Made by a program: the position numbers and the translations under genes | Shown here: positions 7,094 to 14,365 of the stretch, piece by piece | Layout of the letters: each line of letters begins with the position of its first letter | Position numbering within the stretch: the first letter of the stretch is position 1 | Assembly (NCBI RefSeq): GCF_000746525.1 | Contig: NZ_CP009048.1 | Coordinates: forward strand, 664,001-728,000 | Direction: 5' to 3' | Length of the DNA: 64,000 nt | Source: Pseudomonas alkylphenolica | GTDB taxonomy: Bacteria > Pseudomonadota > Gammaproteobacteria > Pseudomonadales > Pseudomonadaceae | Notes under the pieces: model-generated | Told to the model about the DNA's origin: nothing | Databases searched by the model: none | The model's input: only the letters and a program-made list of their open reading frames with translations

Positions 7094-7798
7094 ATGGGTG
7101 CGCACAATTCAGTTGCGGAAGTTGAAGGTGCAGGGGCTTATGTTGCGCTGTCAAAGTTGCGAGCAATGTTGCGGTTTTCGCTTAGAAAATATTGGCCAAA
7201 GGAGTCGTTCAATCTTTATAGAAAGCATGTTTCTCGATTTGTGGAAAAGCAGGGGGTTATTTCTGAGAGGGATATTTTGAAATGCTGGCTAAGGGAGGGT
7301 GATGCTCGTGGTACGGTAGAGTTGAAAGAAAGATTTTTCTATGCGGTTCTTTATTATGAAGCGGCGGTGTCGAGGCTTACGGAGGGGCGCCCTGACGCTT
7401 CGGCAATACTGGCTATGAGATCTGCATTAGAGATTGGCAGATTCGATGGGATGCAGAATTTTATGTCTGTAGTGAATTTGGCTTATAATGGACGGGTTTT
7501 GGGGGCTAAGGTTGGAAAAAAGATTAGAGAAGATATTTATGAAATGTTAGCTGAATTGTTAGTGCCTGGCCCGGTCAATCCATGGCGTAGTTATGCTGAG
7601 GCCGCTAATACGCTTTCTGAGGCGCTTTCAGAATATGTGGACAGGAATTGGATTTTATTAGACTTGGATGTTTACGAATTTATTATTACAAGTATAGAGA
7701 AAAAAGGTAAGGTTCGAGATCACTATTTTCGACATGCGTTAAAGGGGCGAGATGTATCTTGTCCTAATTGCGCTGAGGTGTTTCGTGTTGAGCCCTAA
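7094..7798 (+). CDS. Accessory protein of unknown function, C-terminal zinc-knuckle-like motif
   Basis: 234 aa, mostly helical with many Arg/Lys, ending in VSCPNCAEVFRVEP, a single CxxC that might bind metal or form a dimer site. No known family recognised. Start is uncertain: TTG at 7073 overlaps the upstream stop and ATG at 7079 is possible, but ATG 7094 has GATGAGG 5 bases upstream and is preferred. Same low GC as the DUF3987 gene. Position after an ATPase suggests a partner in element replication, but this is inference. Confidence 0.55.
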   Translation: MGAHNSVAEVEGAGAYVALSKLRAMLRFSLRKYWPKESFNLYRKHVSRFVEKQGVISERDILKCWLREGDARGTVELKERFFYAVLYYEAAVSRLTEGRPDASAILAMRSALEIGRFDGMQNFMSVVNLAYNGRVLGAKVGKKIREDIYEMLAELLVPGPVNPWRSYAEAANTLSEALSEYVDRNWILLDLDVYEFIITSIEKKGKVRDHYFRHALKGRDVSCPNCAEVFRVEP

Positions 7799-7828
7799 CT
7801 ATCGGTAATGAAAAGATGGACTCTGGAT

Positions 7829-7849
7829 GCCGGCCCTGAGTCGGCATGA
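7829..7849 (+). terminator. Possible terminator after the rightward cassette
   Basis: ATGCCG and CGGCAT pair around a 9-base loop about 30 bases after the stop of the unknown gene; only A/T-rich sequence, not a clean T run, follows. The rest of 7850-8051 holds nothing I can assign. Confidence 0.35.
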
Positions 7850-8051
7850 ATTTATAGAAGTATTGGGTTCGCCACGCTTTGATAGCTTTACGCGATCTTG
7901 TCTGTCTCCCTAGAGATTTCAAATTTTCTCAGATTATGATTTAGAGCTGCATCTGCAATGTGTCACTCGGTGGGTTTTGCCGCCTTGAGGCGCCTTGCTT
8001 TGTGCGCTAATTGCATATTTTGAGGCGGCGACCTCTAGATGAACTTGATAT

Positions 8052-9257
8052 TCAGGTTGTTGGCGGGGGTGTCGTAAATATGCTCCAGTCATTCATAAGT
8101 AAGCGCCTCTTATCCAGAAAGTCCGAGCGAGAATATGCACCTTCAGTCTGATCACGCTCGTCATGTGCTAGCGCCATTTCACAGACCTCCCGTGGGTAAT
8201 GGGTACATTCACCAGCCCAATCACGAAATGAAGACCGAAACCCATGACGAGTGATGTGTTTGTAACCCATGTCATGCAGTAGGGTTCGTATAGCGTTTGC
8301 GTGCATTACCCCTGTCTTGCCTTGGCCTGGGAAGAGAAAGGGATTTCCCTCATTTCGCGGGATGCTCTTCACCAGCTCTACGACTTCCTTGGCAAGCGGA
8401 ATTACGAAAGCTACTCGCATCTTCATTCGCTCATCTGGCAGGGACCAAGTTCCAGCCTCTAGGTCGAACTCATCCCAACGAGCGAACCTAACCATGTGGG
8501 CGCGTGCGCTGGTCATGATCAGCAGTTGAGCGGCCCAGGACGGGGGAGTGGAATTTGCCCTGAGCTTTATCATCAGTTCCGGCACTTCCTGCCAGCGCAA
8601 TGCTTCAAAGTGCTCACGCTTCCGAGCTTTCCTCTTTTCAGAGCGGCTCAACAGATTGTCTAAGTGCCCGCGCCAGCGAGCGGGGTTCTCACCCTGTCGC
8701 AGGTTGCGTGCCTTGGCCGCGTCCAGGACCTGTTCTATTTGCCCACGCACCTCGTCAGCGGTTCTAGTCTTGGTGGCCCAGATGGGTTGCAACACCTTAA
8801 GCACTTCGGGAGTGCCGATGTCTTCGGCTGACAGCTTGCCTATGTGATCAAACGCATACAGCTCTAGCTTTCGCAGCCATCCCTTACGCCATTTCTCCGA
8901 CCACGACGAGCCGTGCGCATCGCGGTATTCCGCTGCCAAAGTCTCGAACTTCAGCTGCTTGGCTTCACTTGCACGCTGGGCTTCCCTTTGAGCGGCGCGC
9001 TCTATGTCCCTGGCTGCCAGGGGGTCAATGCCATCACTCAGTTGGCTGCGTTTAGCGCTGGCGTCTTGTCTGGCCTTCTTGAGACTCACCTCAGGAAATG
9101 AGCCCAGCCCCATCTCTCTACGACGGCCCGCCAGTTGGAATCGAAGCAGCCAGGATTTACGCCCGGTAGATTTGACGACCAAGCGAAGCCCATCACCATC
9201 TTCATAGGTGCCGGGTTCGGTCAGATTTTCGACTTGTTTCGGATTCAGCTTACCCAT
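8052..9257 (-). CDS. P4-type tyrosine integrase
   Basis: 401 aa. The N-terminal DUF4102 arm-binding domain (MGKLNPKQVENLTEPGTYED, then GLRLVVKSTGRKSWLLRFQL) and the catalytic tyrosine-recombinase domain are intact. Visible catalytic residues are the first Arg in TSARAHMVR (~247), HxxR in ITRHGFRSSFR (~340), His in LAHDERD and Tyr in GAYSRSD (~375). ATG 9257 is preceded by AGGGAA; an in-frame extension to 9341 would run through the TGTCCCCCCAC repeats. It sits at the right end of the element, reading inward, as in P4-type islands. Confidence 0.9.
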   Translation of the reverse strand: MGKLNPKQVENLTEPGTYEDGDGLRLVVKSTGRKSWLLRFQLAGRRREMGLGSFPEVSLKKARQDASAKRSQLSDGIDPLAARDIERAAQREAQRASEAKQLKFETLAAEYRDAHGSSWSEKWRKGWLRKLELYAFDHIGKLSAEDIGTPEVLKVLQPIWATKTRTADEVRGQIEQVLDAAKARNLRQGENPARWRGHLDNLLSRSEKRKARKREHFEALRWQEVPELMIKLRANSTPPSWAAQLLIMTSARAHMVRFARWDEFDLEAGTWSLPDERMKMRVAFVIPLAKEVVELVKSIPRNEGNPFLFPGQGKTGVMHANAIRTLLHDMGYKHITRHGFRSSFRDWAGECTHYPREVCEMALAHDERDQTEGAYSRSDFLDKRRLLMNDWSIFTTPPPTT

Positions 9258-9280
9258 TGGATTTTCCCTGTCGCCCGTTT

Positions 9281-9303
9281 TGTCCCCCCACCTGTCCCCC
9301 CAC
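9281..9303. repeat. Tandem TGTCCCCCCAC repeats upstream of the integrase gene
   Basis: Two copies of TGTCCCCCCAC separated by one base lie 24-46 bases before the integrase start. Tandem sites in the integrase leader are candidates for arm-type binding sites of the integrase or for an operator. The remaining gap to 9420 shows no tRNA and no recognised attachment repeat. Confidence 0.4.
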
Positions 9304-9423
9304 TTCATCGTCGGATGAGGTCGAATGGCTTTGAACGCCATCGGACAGGGGAATGCTTGAAACCCCCGGAATAGCTACGCTATCAGGAAGATTCTTGGAT
9401 GGGGTAGGATTATTTCGGACAAT

Positions 9424-9448
9424 TAAAAAGCCGGCTTGTGGCCGGCTT
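9424..9448 (-). terminator. Terminator at the right border of the element
   Basis: AAGCCGGC and GCCGGCTT form a perfect 8-bp stem with TTGTG loop. On the minus strand it is followed by TTTTAATT, so it ends transcripts coming leftward from the S24-like repressor gene. The stretch 9449-9646 holds no convincing gene. Confidence 0.7.
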
Positions 9449-9646
9449 CTAGGGGACGGTCTTGGCTAATTTATGGTAAGCCGCAACCGCCTTAAAATCG
9501 TTGCTCCGGCGCTGGGGCCGGGAGGTGGCGACAGGCAGTGTGTGCCGCGCCAGGCCCGCTGGCGTGCTATGCAGCCGGGGCGAAATGTGCGGCGTAGCAT
9601 ACTGGCTATCGCGCCGGATGCCCAGCAAAAAATCACCCGCAGCCGC

Positions 9647-10357
9647 TCAAACCGGGCGGCTGTCGCGCAAATGCCCCCACCAGAACACCCAGCCCAGCAC
9701 GCTCAGCTTCTGGTTTTTGAGCTGCGCCGGGCTGTAGGTTTCGGTGGGGTGTTCGTCGCTGTCGTGGCTGTGCAGGCGCAAGGTGCCGTTGGCGCGCTGG
9801 CTGAGGCTGTGGATGCGCAAGCGGCCGTTGTGCAGCAGGGCGTAGAGCTCGCCTTCGACGATGTGTTTCAGGCCACAGTCGATGGCCAGGGTGCTGCCGC
9901 GTGGCAGCAACGGGCTCATGTTGCTCGCAGGCATGCTCACGCACAGCGCCACGTCCGGGTCGATACCGAGGGTGTCGAAGATGCGCACGGGCAAGCGCAG
10001 GTGGCGGTCGGGGATGGGTCTGAGCTGCCGGGATTGCATGCTGTAGAACGGCAGCCGGATGTCATCAGTGGTGCTGGCGGCGAGCAGGCTCGGTTCCGCC
10101 GGCTCTGTACCCGGTTTGCGTAGTGCGGTGTTCAGGCGCGGCAAGGGGTTGGGGTGTTTGGGACCTTCGCCGGTTCGCAGCCATTTGCTGCGTACACACA
10201 GCAACTCGGCGATTTCGTCGAGTCGGGCCAGGGGTACGCCGCGTTTGAACCAGTTGTTGACGTGCTGCGGCGTGACCCTGCGCTGGGCGGCAAAGTCGGA
10301 AGGCGAGAGGCTGCACTCGTGCAGCAGGGTTTTGAGTCGATCACCGGAGGTATTCAT
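9647..10357 (-). CDS. LexA/S24-like transcriptional repressor
   Basis: 236 aa. An N-terminal Cro/CI-type helix-turn-helix (FAAQRRVTPQHVNNWFKRG, residues ~22-41) is joined by a Pro-rich linker to an S24-type C-terminal domain (CVSMPASNMSPLLPRGSTLA and later LYALLHNGRLRIHSLSQ). In self-cleaving members a Ser in the xSM(E/S)P motif pairs with a Lys in the later strand. Here Ser is present but the Lys position appears to be Arg (GRLRIH), so self-cleavage is doubtful. Such proteins control prophage or pyocin genes. None lies adjacent, so its target is unknown. Confidence 0.75.
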   Translation of the reverse strand: MNTSGDRLKTLLHECSLSPSDFAAQRRVTPQHVNNWFKRGVPLARLDEIAELLCVRSKWLRTGEGPKHPNPLPRLNTALRKPGTEPAEPSLLAASTTDDIRLPFYSMQSRQLRPIPDRHLRLPVRIFDTLGIDPDVALCVSMPASNMSPLLPRGSTLAIDCGLKHIVEGELYALLHNGRLRIHSLSQRANGTLRLHSHDSDEHPTETYSPAQLKNQKLSVLGWVFWWGHLRDSRPV

Positions 10358-10570
10358 GAGTCCCGAGTCTAGAGGGCTTGCACAGCCCGGGCTATAAACG
10401 CGAGGTTCATTTTTAAGGCGGGAAAAAGCCTGGTTTTACAGGCAATGCCTAGGACTGCGTAGGAGGTTTCTTGTCGAAAAAATTCACTTCGGATTGCGTT
10501 CGGAACTATCCTACGCGCGCTGCCGCCTTTTCGCTGTTGTTGGAAAGATGCATCAGGGCTAATTTCCTCA

Positions 10571-10710
10571 GGTCGTCTTTTTTGACGACCGGGCGTGAGA
10601 AACCCGATGACATTAGAGCAGTCATGTTATGGCGGCTGTGCGCGGGCAGACTTCGGTCTGGCCGAGTTTCCTATGTCCTCGGTTTCTCACCCCGCGTACA
10701 GCTGCCACCC
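10571..10710 (+). ncRNA. Candidate structured leader RNA upstream of the DUF6124 gene
   Basis: Three nested or adjacent helices are visible. GGTCGTC-TTTTTT-GACGACC (10571-10590) is a perfect 7-bp hairpin. GTGAGAAACC (10595-10604) pairs perfectly with GGTTTCTCAC (10681-10690), extended by GGG/CCC beyond a bulge. Inside, CAGAC-TTCG-GTCTG (10647-10660) is a hairpin with a UUCG tetraloop. The element ends in GTACAGCTGCCACCC. It sits in the otherwise empty 400-bp gap, 55 bases before the DUF6124 start. I cannot name an Rfam family for it. The short open frame that overlaps it (10471-10713) is probably not a gene. Confidence 0.5.
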
Positions 10711-10765
10711 TAATCTTGTGAGAAGGATTGAGGTGGAAGCTCCTGAATCGACTGGGAGTTAAGCC

Positions 10766-11026
10766 ATGAAAAAAATCGTTCCCGACCCACCGCTTTCACT
10801 TTTATCCAGCCCCTACTTCTCCATCCACAGCGATCTCATCCCCCCTGACTCCCTGGCCTTCGCCAGCGAACTCCTGCGTGGCATTCACGAAACCACCGAC
10901 GAATTCTGCCGCGCCCACGCCAATGAACCCGGCCAGGGCATGCTGGTGAATGTGCTGCATTCGGCCGAGATGGCCAGGGCGCTGGTCGAGCATGCGCTGA
11001 GCAAGCTGCAAGGAGTCAAGCCATGA
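10766..11026 (+). CDS. DUF6124 family small protein
   Basis: 86 aa. A proline-rich N-terminus (VPDPPLSLLSSPYFSIHSD) is followed by an amphipathic helical part. This is the layout of the small DUF6124 proteins that are abundant in Pseudomonas, often with DUF3077 proteins. Function unknown. ATG 10766 is preceded by GGGAG about 9 bases upstream. Its stop overlaps the next start (ATGA), so the two genes are translationally coupled. It probably shares the structured leader upstream. Confidence 0.65.
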   Translation: MKKIVPDPPLSLLSSPYFSIHSDLIPPDSLAFASELLRGIHETTDEFCRAHANEPGQGMLVNVLHSAEMARALVEHALSKLQGVKP

Positions 11027-11286
11027 GCAAGGAGACTGGCAAGACGGTAGGTGTGGTGGATTTCATCCGCAGCGAGCAATCGCCCACGGGGCTGTTTCGT
11101 ATTGCGCCGGGCGTGCCGTGTGATTACGCGCTGGAGCAGGCTTCAACCGTGCTCGGTTGTGTGCACAAGCTGATCCAGGCGGGGCTGCTGGATGAAGACG
11201 GCGAGATGATGTGGGCTGCTTATTTTCTGTGCGAATTCGCCAAGTCGATTGTTGATGATGTGGGGTTGGGGATGCAGAAGGCTTGA
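11023..11286 (+). CDS. DUF3077 family small protein
   Basis: 87 aa. FRIAPGVPCDYALEQASTVL and the following CVHKLIQAGLLDEDGEMMWA match the DUF3077 pattern known from multi-copy Pseudomonas proteins of unknown function. Its ATG overlaps the DUF6124 stop by four bases. A REP pair and a strong bidirectional terminator follow. Confidence 0.75.
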   Translation: MSKETGKTVGVVDFIRSEQSPTGLFRIAPGVPCDYALEQASTVLGCVHKLIQAGLLDEDGEMMWAAYFLCEFAKSIVDDVGLGMQKA

Positions 11287-11293
11287 CCCCTCC

Positions 11294-11382
11294 GGTGGGA
11301 GCGGCGGTGCGACGATTCGACTTGCCCCGCGATGCGATGTGGCTGACGGTTAGCTATCGCGGGGCAAGCCCGCTCCCACCGG
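11294..11382. repeat. REP pair (one variant unit)
   Basis: The right unit (TCGCGGGGCAAGCCCGCTCC... at 11357-11380) is the standard Pseudomonas REP palindrome. The inverted left unit carries about 16 extra bases in the middle, between GTGGGAGCGG and CTTGCCCCGCGAT. The pair lies between converging genes. Confidence 0.8.
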
Positions 11383-11400
11383 GTGAGCTGCTTCTGAAAC

Positions 11401-11428
11401 AAAAAGCCCCGCATGAGCGGGGCTTTTT
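11401..11428. terminator. Bidirectional terminator between the DUF3077 and ppa genes
   Basis: AAAAAGCCCCGC and GCGGGGCTTTTT form a perfect 12-bp stem with an ATGA loop. A run of A on one side and T on the other makes it work for both converging transcripts. Confidence 0.9.
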
Positions 11429-11440
11429 GCTGAGGGTTAC

Positions 11441-11968
11441 TTAGCCTTTGTAGGCAGCAACCGACTTGGTGATCGCAGCGCGAGCGGCGTCAGCGCCGTC
11501 CCAGCCTTCGATCTTGACCCACTTGCCCTTCTCCAGATCCTTGTAGTTGGCGAAGAAGTGCTCGATCTGCTGGATCAGCAGGGCCGGCAGGTCGGTGTAT
11601 TCTTTGACGTCAACGTACAGCTGCGACAGTTTGTCGTGCGGTACGGCGATGACTTTGGCGTCGCCGCCGCCGTCGTCGGTCATGTTCAGGATGCCGACCG
11701 GACGGGCGCGGATAACCGAGCCTGGGGCAACCGGGTACGGGGTAACAACCAGCACGTCCAGCGGATCACCGTCGTCGGCCAGGGTGTTAGGGATGTAACC
11801 GTAGTTGGCCGGGTAGAACATCGGAGTGGCCATGAAACGGTCAACGAACAGGCAATCGCTGTCCTTGTCGATCTCGTACTTGATCGGGGCGTGGTTGGCT
11901 GGAATCTCGATGGCGACGTAGATGTCGTTCGGCAGGTCTTTGCCAGCCGGAATCTTGCTGTAGCTCAT
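11441..11968 (-). CDS. ppa: Inorganic pyrophosphatase
   Basis: 175 aa, the normal length of the family I enzyme. It hydrolyses pyrophosphate to phosphate with Mg2+, pulling biosynthetic reactions forward in the cytoplasm. The signature [10 protein letters not shown] (residues 65-74), with its three metal-binding aspartates, is intact, and KYEID and [11 protein letters not shown] are the other active-site blocks. It is a stand-alone gene with its own promoter (12007-12035) and the bidirectional terminator after it. Confidence 0.96.
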   Translation of the reverse strand: MSYSKIPAGKDLPNDIYVAIEIPANHAPIKYEIDKDSDCLFVDRFMATPMFYPANYGYIPNTLADDGDPLDVLVVTPYPVAPGSVIRARPVGILNMTDDGGGDAKVIAVPHDKLSQLYVDVKEYTDLPALLIQQIEHFFANYKDLEKGKWVKIEGWDGADAARAAITKSVAAYKG

Positions 11969-12006
11969 TGGGCAGTGCCCCCATGTTTGGCCAAAAATTG
12001 GTCGCG

Positions 12007-12035
12007 ATTATAGGCACATTCCGCACTGCTTGCCA
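12007..12035 (-). promoter_or_regulatory. Sigma-70-type promoter of ppa
   Basis: On the minus strand TATAAT (12012-12007) lies 17 bases downstream of TGGCAA (12035-12030), about 40 bases before the ppa start. The -10 box is perfect and the -35 weak. Confidence 0.55.
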
Positions 12036-12059
12036 CGTTCGCCCTGATGTCCGGCAGCG

Positions 12060-12875
12060 TCAGTCCTGCGCCTGCCGGTAATGCGGGTGGTTGTGCTGTA
12101 AATGCTGCAGGCGTGCCAGCGGATCCTGGCGGTAAAAACCGCGCAGTTGCTGGTACACCGCGGGGTAGGCGTCGTTGAGCAGGTCGGGGGCGCTGAAGAA
12201 GTATTCGCTGGTAACGGCGAAAAATTCTGCCGGGTTTTCCGCTGCGTAAGGGTCGATGGCGGTCTCGGCGTCCGGGTCGCGGTCGAGTTGGCGGTTGAGG
12301 TCATCAAAGGCCTCTTGCATGGCCTTGGCCCAGTCGCCGACGCGCATATCGTTGTGCAGTGGCGGCAGGCCGTTGGCGTCGCCATTGAGCATGTCGAGCT
12401 TGTGCGCCAGTTCGTGGATGACCAGGTTGTAGCCTTCCCAGCCGCCGCTGGCCAGCACGCCAGGCCAGGCGAGGATCACCGGGCCTTGTTGCCAGGCTTC
12501 GCCACTGTGCTCACCGTTCCATTCATGTTCCACGCCGCTGGCGTCGCGGTGGCGCTGGGGGCTGAGAAAATCGTCGGGATATAGCACGATTTCGTGGAAG
12601 CCCTGGTACCAGTTCAGATCGCCCAGATGCAGCAGCGGCAACTGGGCCTGGGCGGCGAGAAACAGCCGTTGCTCGCCGTCCAGCTCAACGCCGGGCAGGG
12701 CGCTCAGGTGTTTGTCGTGCAGGAACAGTACGCAGGCTTCGCGCAGCCAGTGGTCTTCGTCGGCACTCAGGCCATCGAGCATCGGCAGGCGCTCGCGAAC
12801 CCGCTGCCAACGCTGCGGGTCGATGGGGTGACGTGCCAGGGTGCGGCGACGGCGCCAAGCGCTCAGTGACCACAT
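12060..12875 (-). CDS. mtfA: MtfA-like zinc metallopeptidase
   Basis: 271 aa, similar in length to E. coli MtfA (YeeI), a cytoplasmic zinc peptidase that interacts with the Mlc repressor. The HExxH zinc motif is HELAH at residues 154-158 within NLVIHELAHKLDMLNG, and the third ligand region follows (FAVTSEYFF). The N-terminal RRRRTLARHPIDPQRWQRV is typical. Pseudomonas lacks a clear Mlc glucose system, so the substrate here is unknown. It lies ten bases after the DedA gene, both leftward, and is probably co-transcribed. Confidence 0.8.
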   Translation of the reverse strand: MWSLSAWRRRRTLARHPIDPQRWQRVRERLPMLDGLSADEDHWLREACVLFLHDKHLSALPGVELDGEQRLFLAAQAQLPLLHLGDLNWYQGFHEIVLYPDDFLSPQRHRDASGVEHEWNGEHSGEAWQQGPVILAWPGVLASGGWEGYNLVIHELAHKLDMLNGDANGLPPLHNDMRVGDWAKAMQEAFDDLNRQLDRDPDAETAIDPYAAENPAEFFAVTSEYFFSAPDLLNDAYPAVYQQLRGFYRQDPLARLQHLQHNHPHYRQAQD

Positions 12876-12884
12876 GGCCAGGGC

Positions 12885-13532
12885 TTACTGAACCTTGGCG
12901 GTGCGGTGCATACGGCTGCGCACCACACCAATGATCATCGGTACCAGCGACAGCAGGATGATCGCGACGATCATCAGCGACAGGTTCTGTTTGATGAACG
13001 GTACGTTGCCGAAGAAGTAGCCGAGGGTCACCAGGCCACCGACCCAGAGTACGGTGCCGGCGACGCTGAAACCGAGGAAACGTGGGTACTGCATTTTCGC
13101 AATGCCGGCGACGAACGGTGCAAAGGTGCGCAGGATCGGCAGGAAGCGCGCAAGGGTGACGGTTTTGCCGCCATGGCGCTCGTAGAAGTCGTGGGTCTGC
13201 TGCAGGTAGTCGCGACGGAAGATCTTCGAATTGGGATTGCGGAACAGCCGTTCTCCGGCTGTTCGGCCGACTACATAGTTAGTGCTGTCGCCGAGGATCG
13301 CTGCCGCCATCAGCAGGCCAGCGAGCAGCACCGGGTCCATGCCACCGCCAGCGGCAACCGCGCCGGCGATGAACAACAGGGAATCACCCGGCAGGAACGG
13401 CATGACCACCAGTCCGGTTTCGCAGAAAATCACCAGGAACAGGATCGCGTAGATCCACGGGCCATAGTTGTTGACCAGCAAATCGAGGTAGGCGTCGAGA
13501 TGCAGAATGAGGTCCAGCGGGTTGAAGTCCAT
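12885..13532 (-). CDS. DedA family membrane protein
   Basis: 215 aa. Several membrane helices and the DedA/VTT hallmarks are present: ETGLVVMPFLPGDSLLF, then GRTAGERLF and ARFLPILRTFAPFVAGIAKM (the conserved FxRFxPxxR loop). DedA proteins are inner-membrane transporters tied to lipid carrier recycling and membrane energetics. I chose ATG 13532 (MDFNPLDL) because CAGGTG lies upstream; the 22 extra residues of the longer frame are not family-like. Confidence 0.85.
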   Translation of the reverse strand: MDFNPLDLILHLDAYLDLLVNNYGPWIYAILFLVIFCETGLVVMPFLPGDSLLFIAGAVAAGGGMDPVLLAGLLMAAAILGDSTNYVVGRTAGERLFRNPNSKIFRRDYLQQTHDFYERHGGKTVTLARFLPILRTFAPFVAGIAKMQYPRFLGFSVAGTVLWVGGLVTLGYFFGNVPFIKQNLSLMIVAIILLSLVPMIIGVVRSRMHRTAKVQ

Positions 13533-13727
13533 GTACAGCACCTGTGTTCTTTGAACCCGGTCGGGGCCTGCGATGACGGGCAGTGCGAATGCATTCAACC
13601 GCTACCCGAGTGATGGGTAAAGTTTCACACATTTTGAGGAGGCGCATTATACGGCGGCGACAAGATTGTGCCTGCGCAGTTTGTAGCGGCGGATTTCCAA
13701 GGAAGGGAAGGTTGATGCTCTTATCTC

Positions 13728-13801
13728 GGTGGGAGCGGGCTTGCCCCGCGATTGCGGAGTGTCAGCCACATTGCATCGCGGGGCAAGCCCGCTCCCGCCG
13801 G
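13728..13801. repeat. REP pair
   Basis: Two inverted REP units (GTGGGAGCGGGCTTGCCCCG and its complement with one change, CTCCCGCC) flank a 22-base spacer, immediately downstream of the GNAT gene stop. The rest of the 270-base gap to the DedA start shows nothing else. Confidence 0.85.
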
Positions 13802-13802
13802 G

Positions 13803-14261
13803 TTAGTCCGAGTTGATCGGCAGGATGTAGCTTTTGAACTCGTTGTCTTCACGAAAACCCATGGACTCGTAGGTCTTCATCGCCACTTCATTGTTGTTGC
13901 TGGTGGAGACCCGCAGGCGTACGGCGTTGGTCGCTTTGGCCATTTTCTTGGCTTCACGCATCAGGTGGTCGGCGACCAGCATGCGTCGGGAATCTTCGGC
14001 GACATAAATGTCGTTGAGGATCCACACACGCTTGAGCGATAGCGACGAGAAGCTCGGGTAGAGCTGGCAGAAGCCCATCAGCTTGTTGTCGTCATCGTCC
14101 GCCAGGGCGAGGTAAATGATCGATTCACCGCGCTCCAGGCGTTTCTCCAGAAACGAGCGGGAAGAGTCCGGGTATGGCAACTGGCCATAGAACTCTCGGT
14201 ATTTGACGAACAGCGGGGCAAGCAGGTCCAGGTGTTCGAGGGTGGCTTTGATGATCCGCAT
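13803..14261 (-). CDS. GNAT family N-acetyltransferase
   Basis: 152 aa, a single GNAT domain. It starts MRIIKATLEHLDLLAPLF. The acetyl-CoA-binding part is recognisable (LNDIYVAEDSRRMLVADHLM, with the usual V-x-x-x-x-R/Q-x-x-G/A loop degenerate), and the C-terminal NNEVAMKTYESMGF is the standard ending. It transfers an acetyl group from acetyl-CoA, but the acceptor is unknown. It precedes the eut genes in the same orientation but is separated by about 100 bases. Confidence 0.85.
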   Translation of the reverse strand: MRIIKATLEHLDLLAPLFVKYREFYGQLPYPDSSRSFLEKRLERGESIIYLALADDDDNKLMGFCQLYPSFSSLSLKRVWILNDIYVAEDSRRMLVADHLMREAKKMAKATNAVRLRVSTSNNNEVAMKTYESMGFREDNEFKSYILPINSD

Positions 14262-14365
14262 AAGCAGGCCTCAGGGTCCATGGGAGTGTGCGGCAAATTG
14301 CCGGCCGCCTTGGCAGATGCTGCCTGAAGATAATTAGAAAGCGCAATCTACGAAATGTTTGCACC

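Larger units (their letters stand above)
780..9420. mobile_element. Integrative element of about 9 kb (P4-type integrase, AlpA, DUF3987, YqaJ, DUF932)
   Basis: Limits are approximate. The right end is marked by a leftward P4-type tyrosine integrase whose start is at 9257. The left end is marked by the RT relic and palindrome. Inside, two cassettes diverge from about 5.1-5.4 kb: leftward glycine-zipper protein, DUF932, YqaJ nuclease, gp3-like protein, small membrane protein and LprI-like protein; rightward AlpA, DUF3987 ATPase and an unknown protein. The rightward genes are visibly richer in A/T than the rest of the window. No relaxase, coupling protein, terminase, capsid or toxin-antitoxin gene is seen. 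Flanking direct repeats (att) and a tRNA target were looked for by eye and not found. Confidence 0.7.

Noticed and set aside
9258..9480. tRNA or att direct repeat at the integrase end
   Set aside because: No T-loop (GGTTCGANTCC) or cloverleaf was found on either strand, and no matching repeat to the 390-780 region was seen by eye. A computed repeat search would settle it.
9473..10123. 216-aa plus-strand open frame
   Set aside because: It lies antisense to the S24 repressor gene, which has clear domains and a ribosome-binding site; the frame is Ala/Gly/Gln-rich, as expected of a shadow in GC-rich DNA.
10471..10713. 80-aa plus-strand open frame
   Set aside because: It covers the structured leader, has no family features, and its sequence is better explained by base-paired RNA arms.
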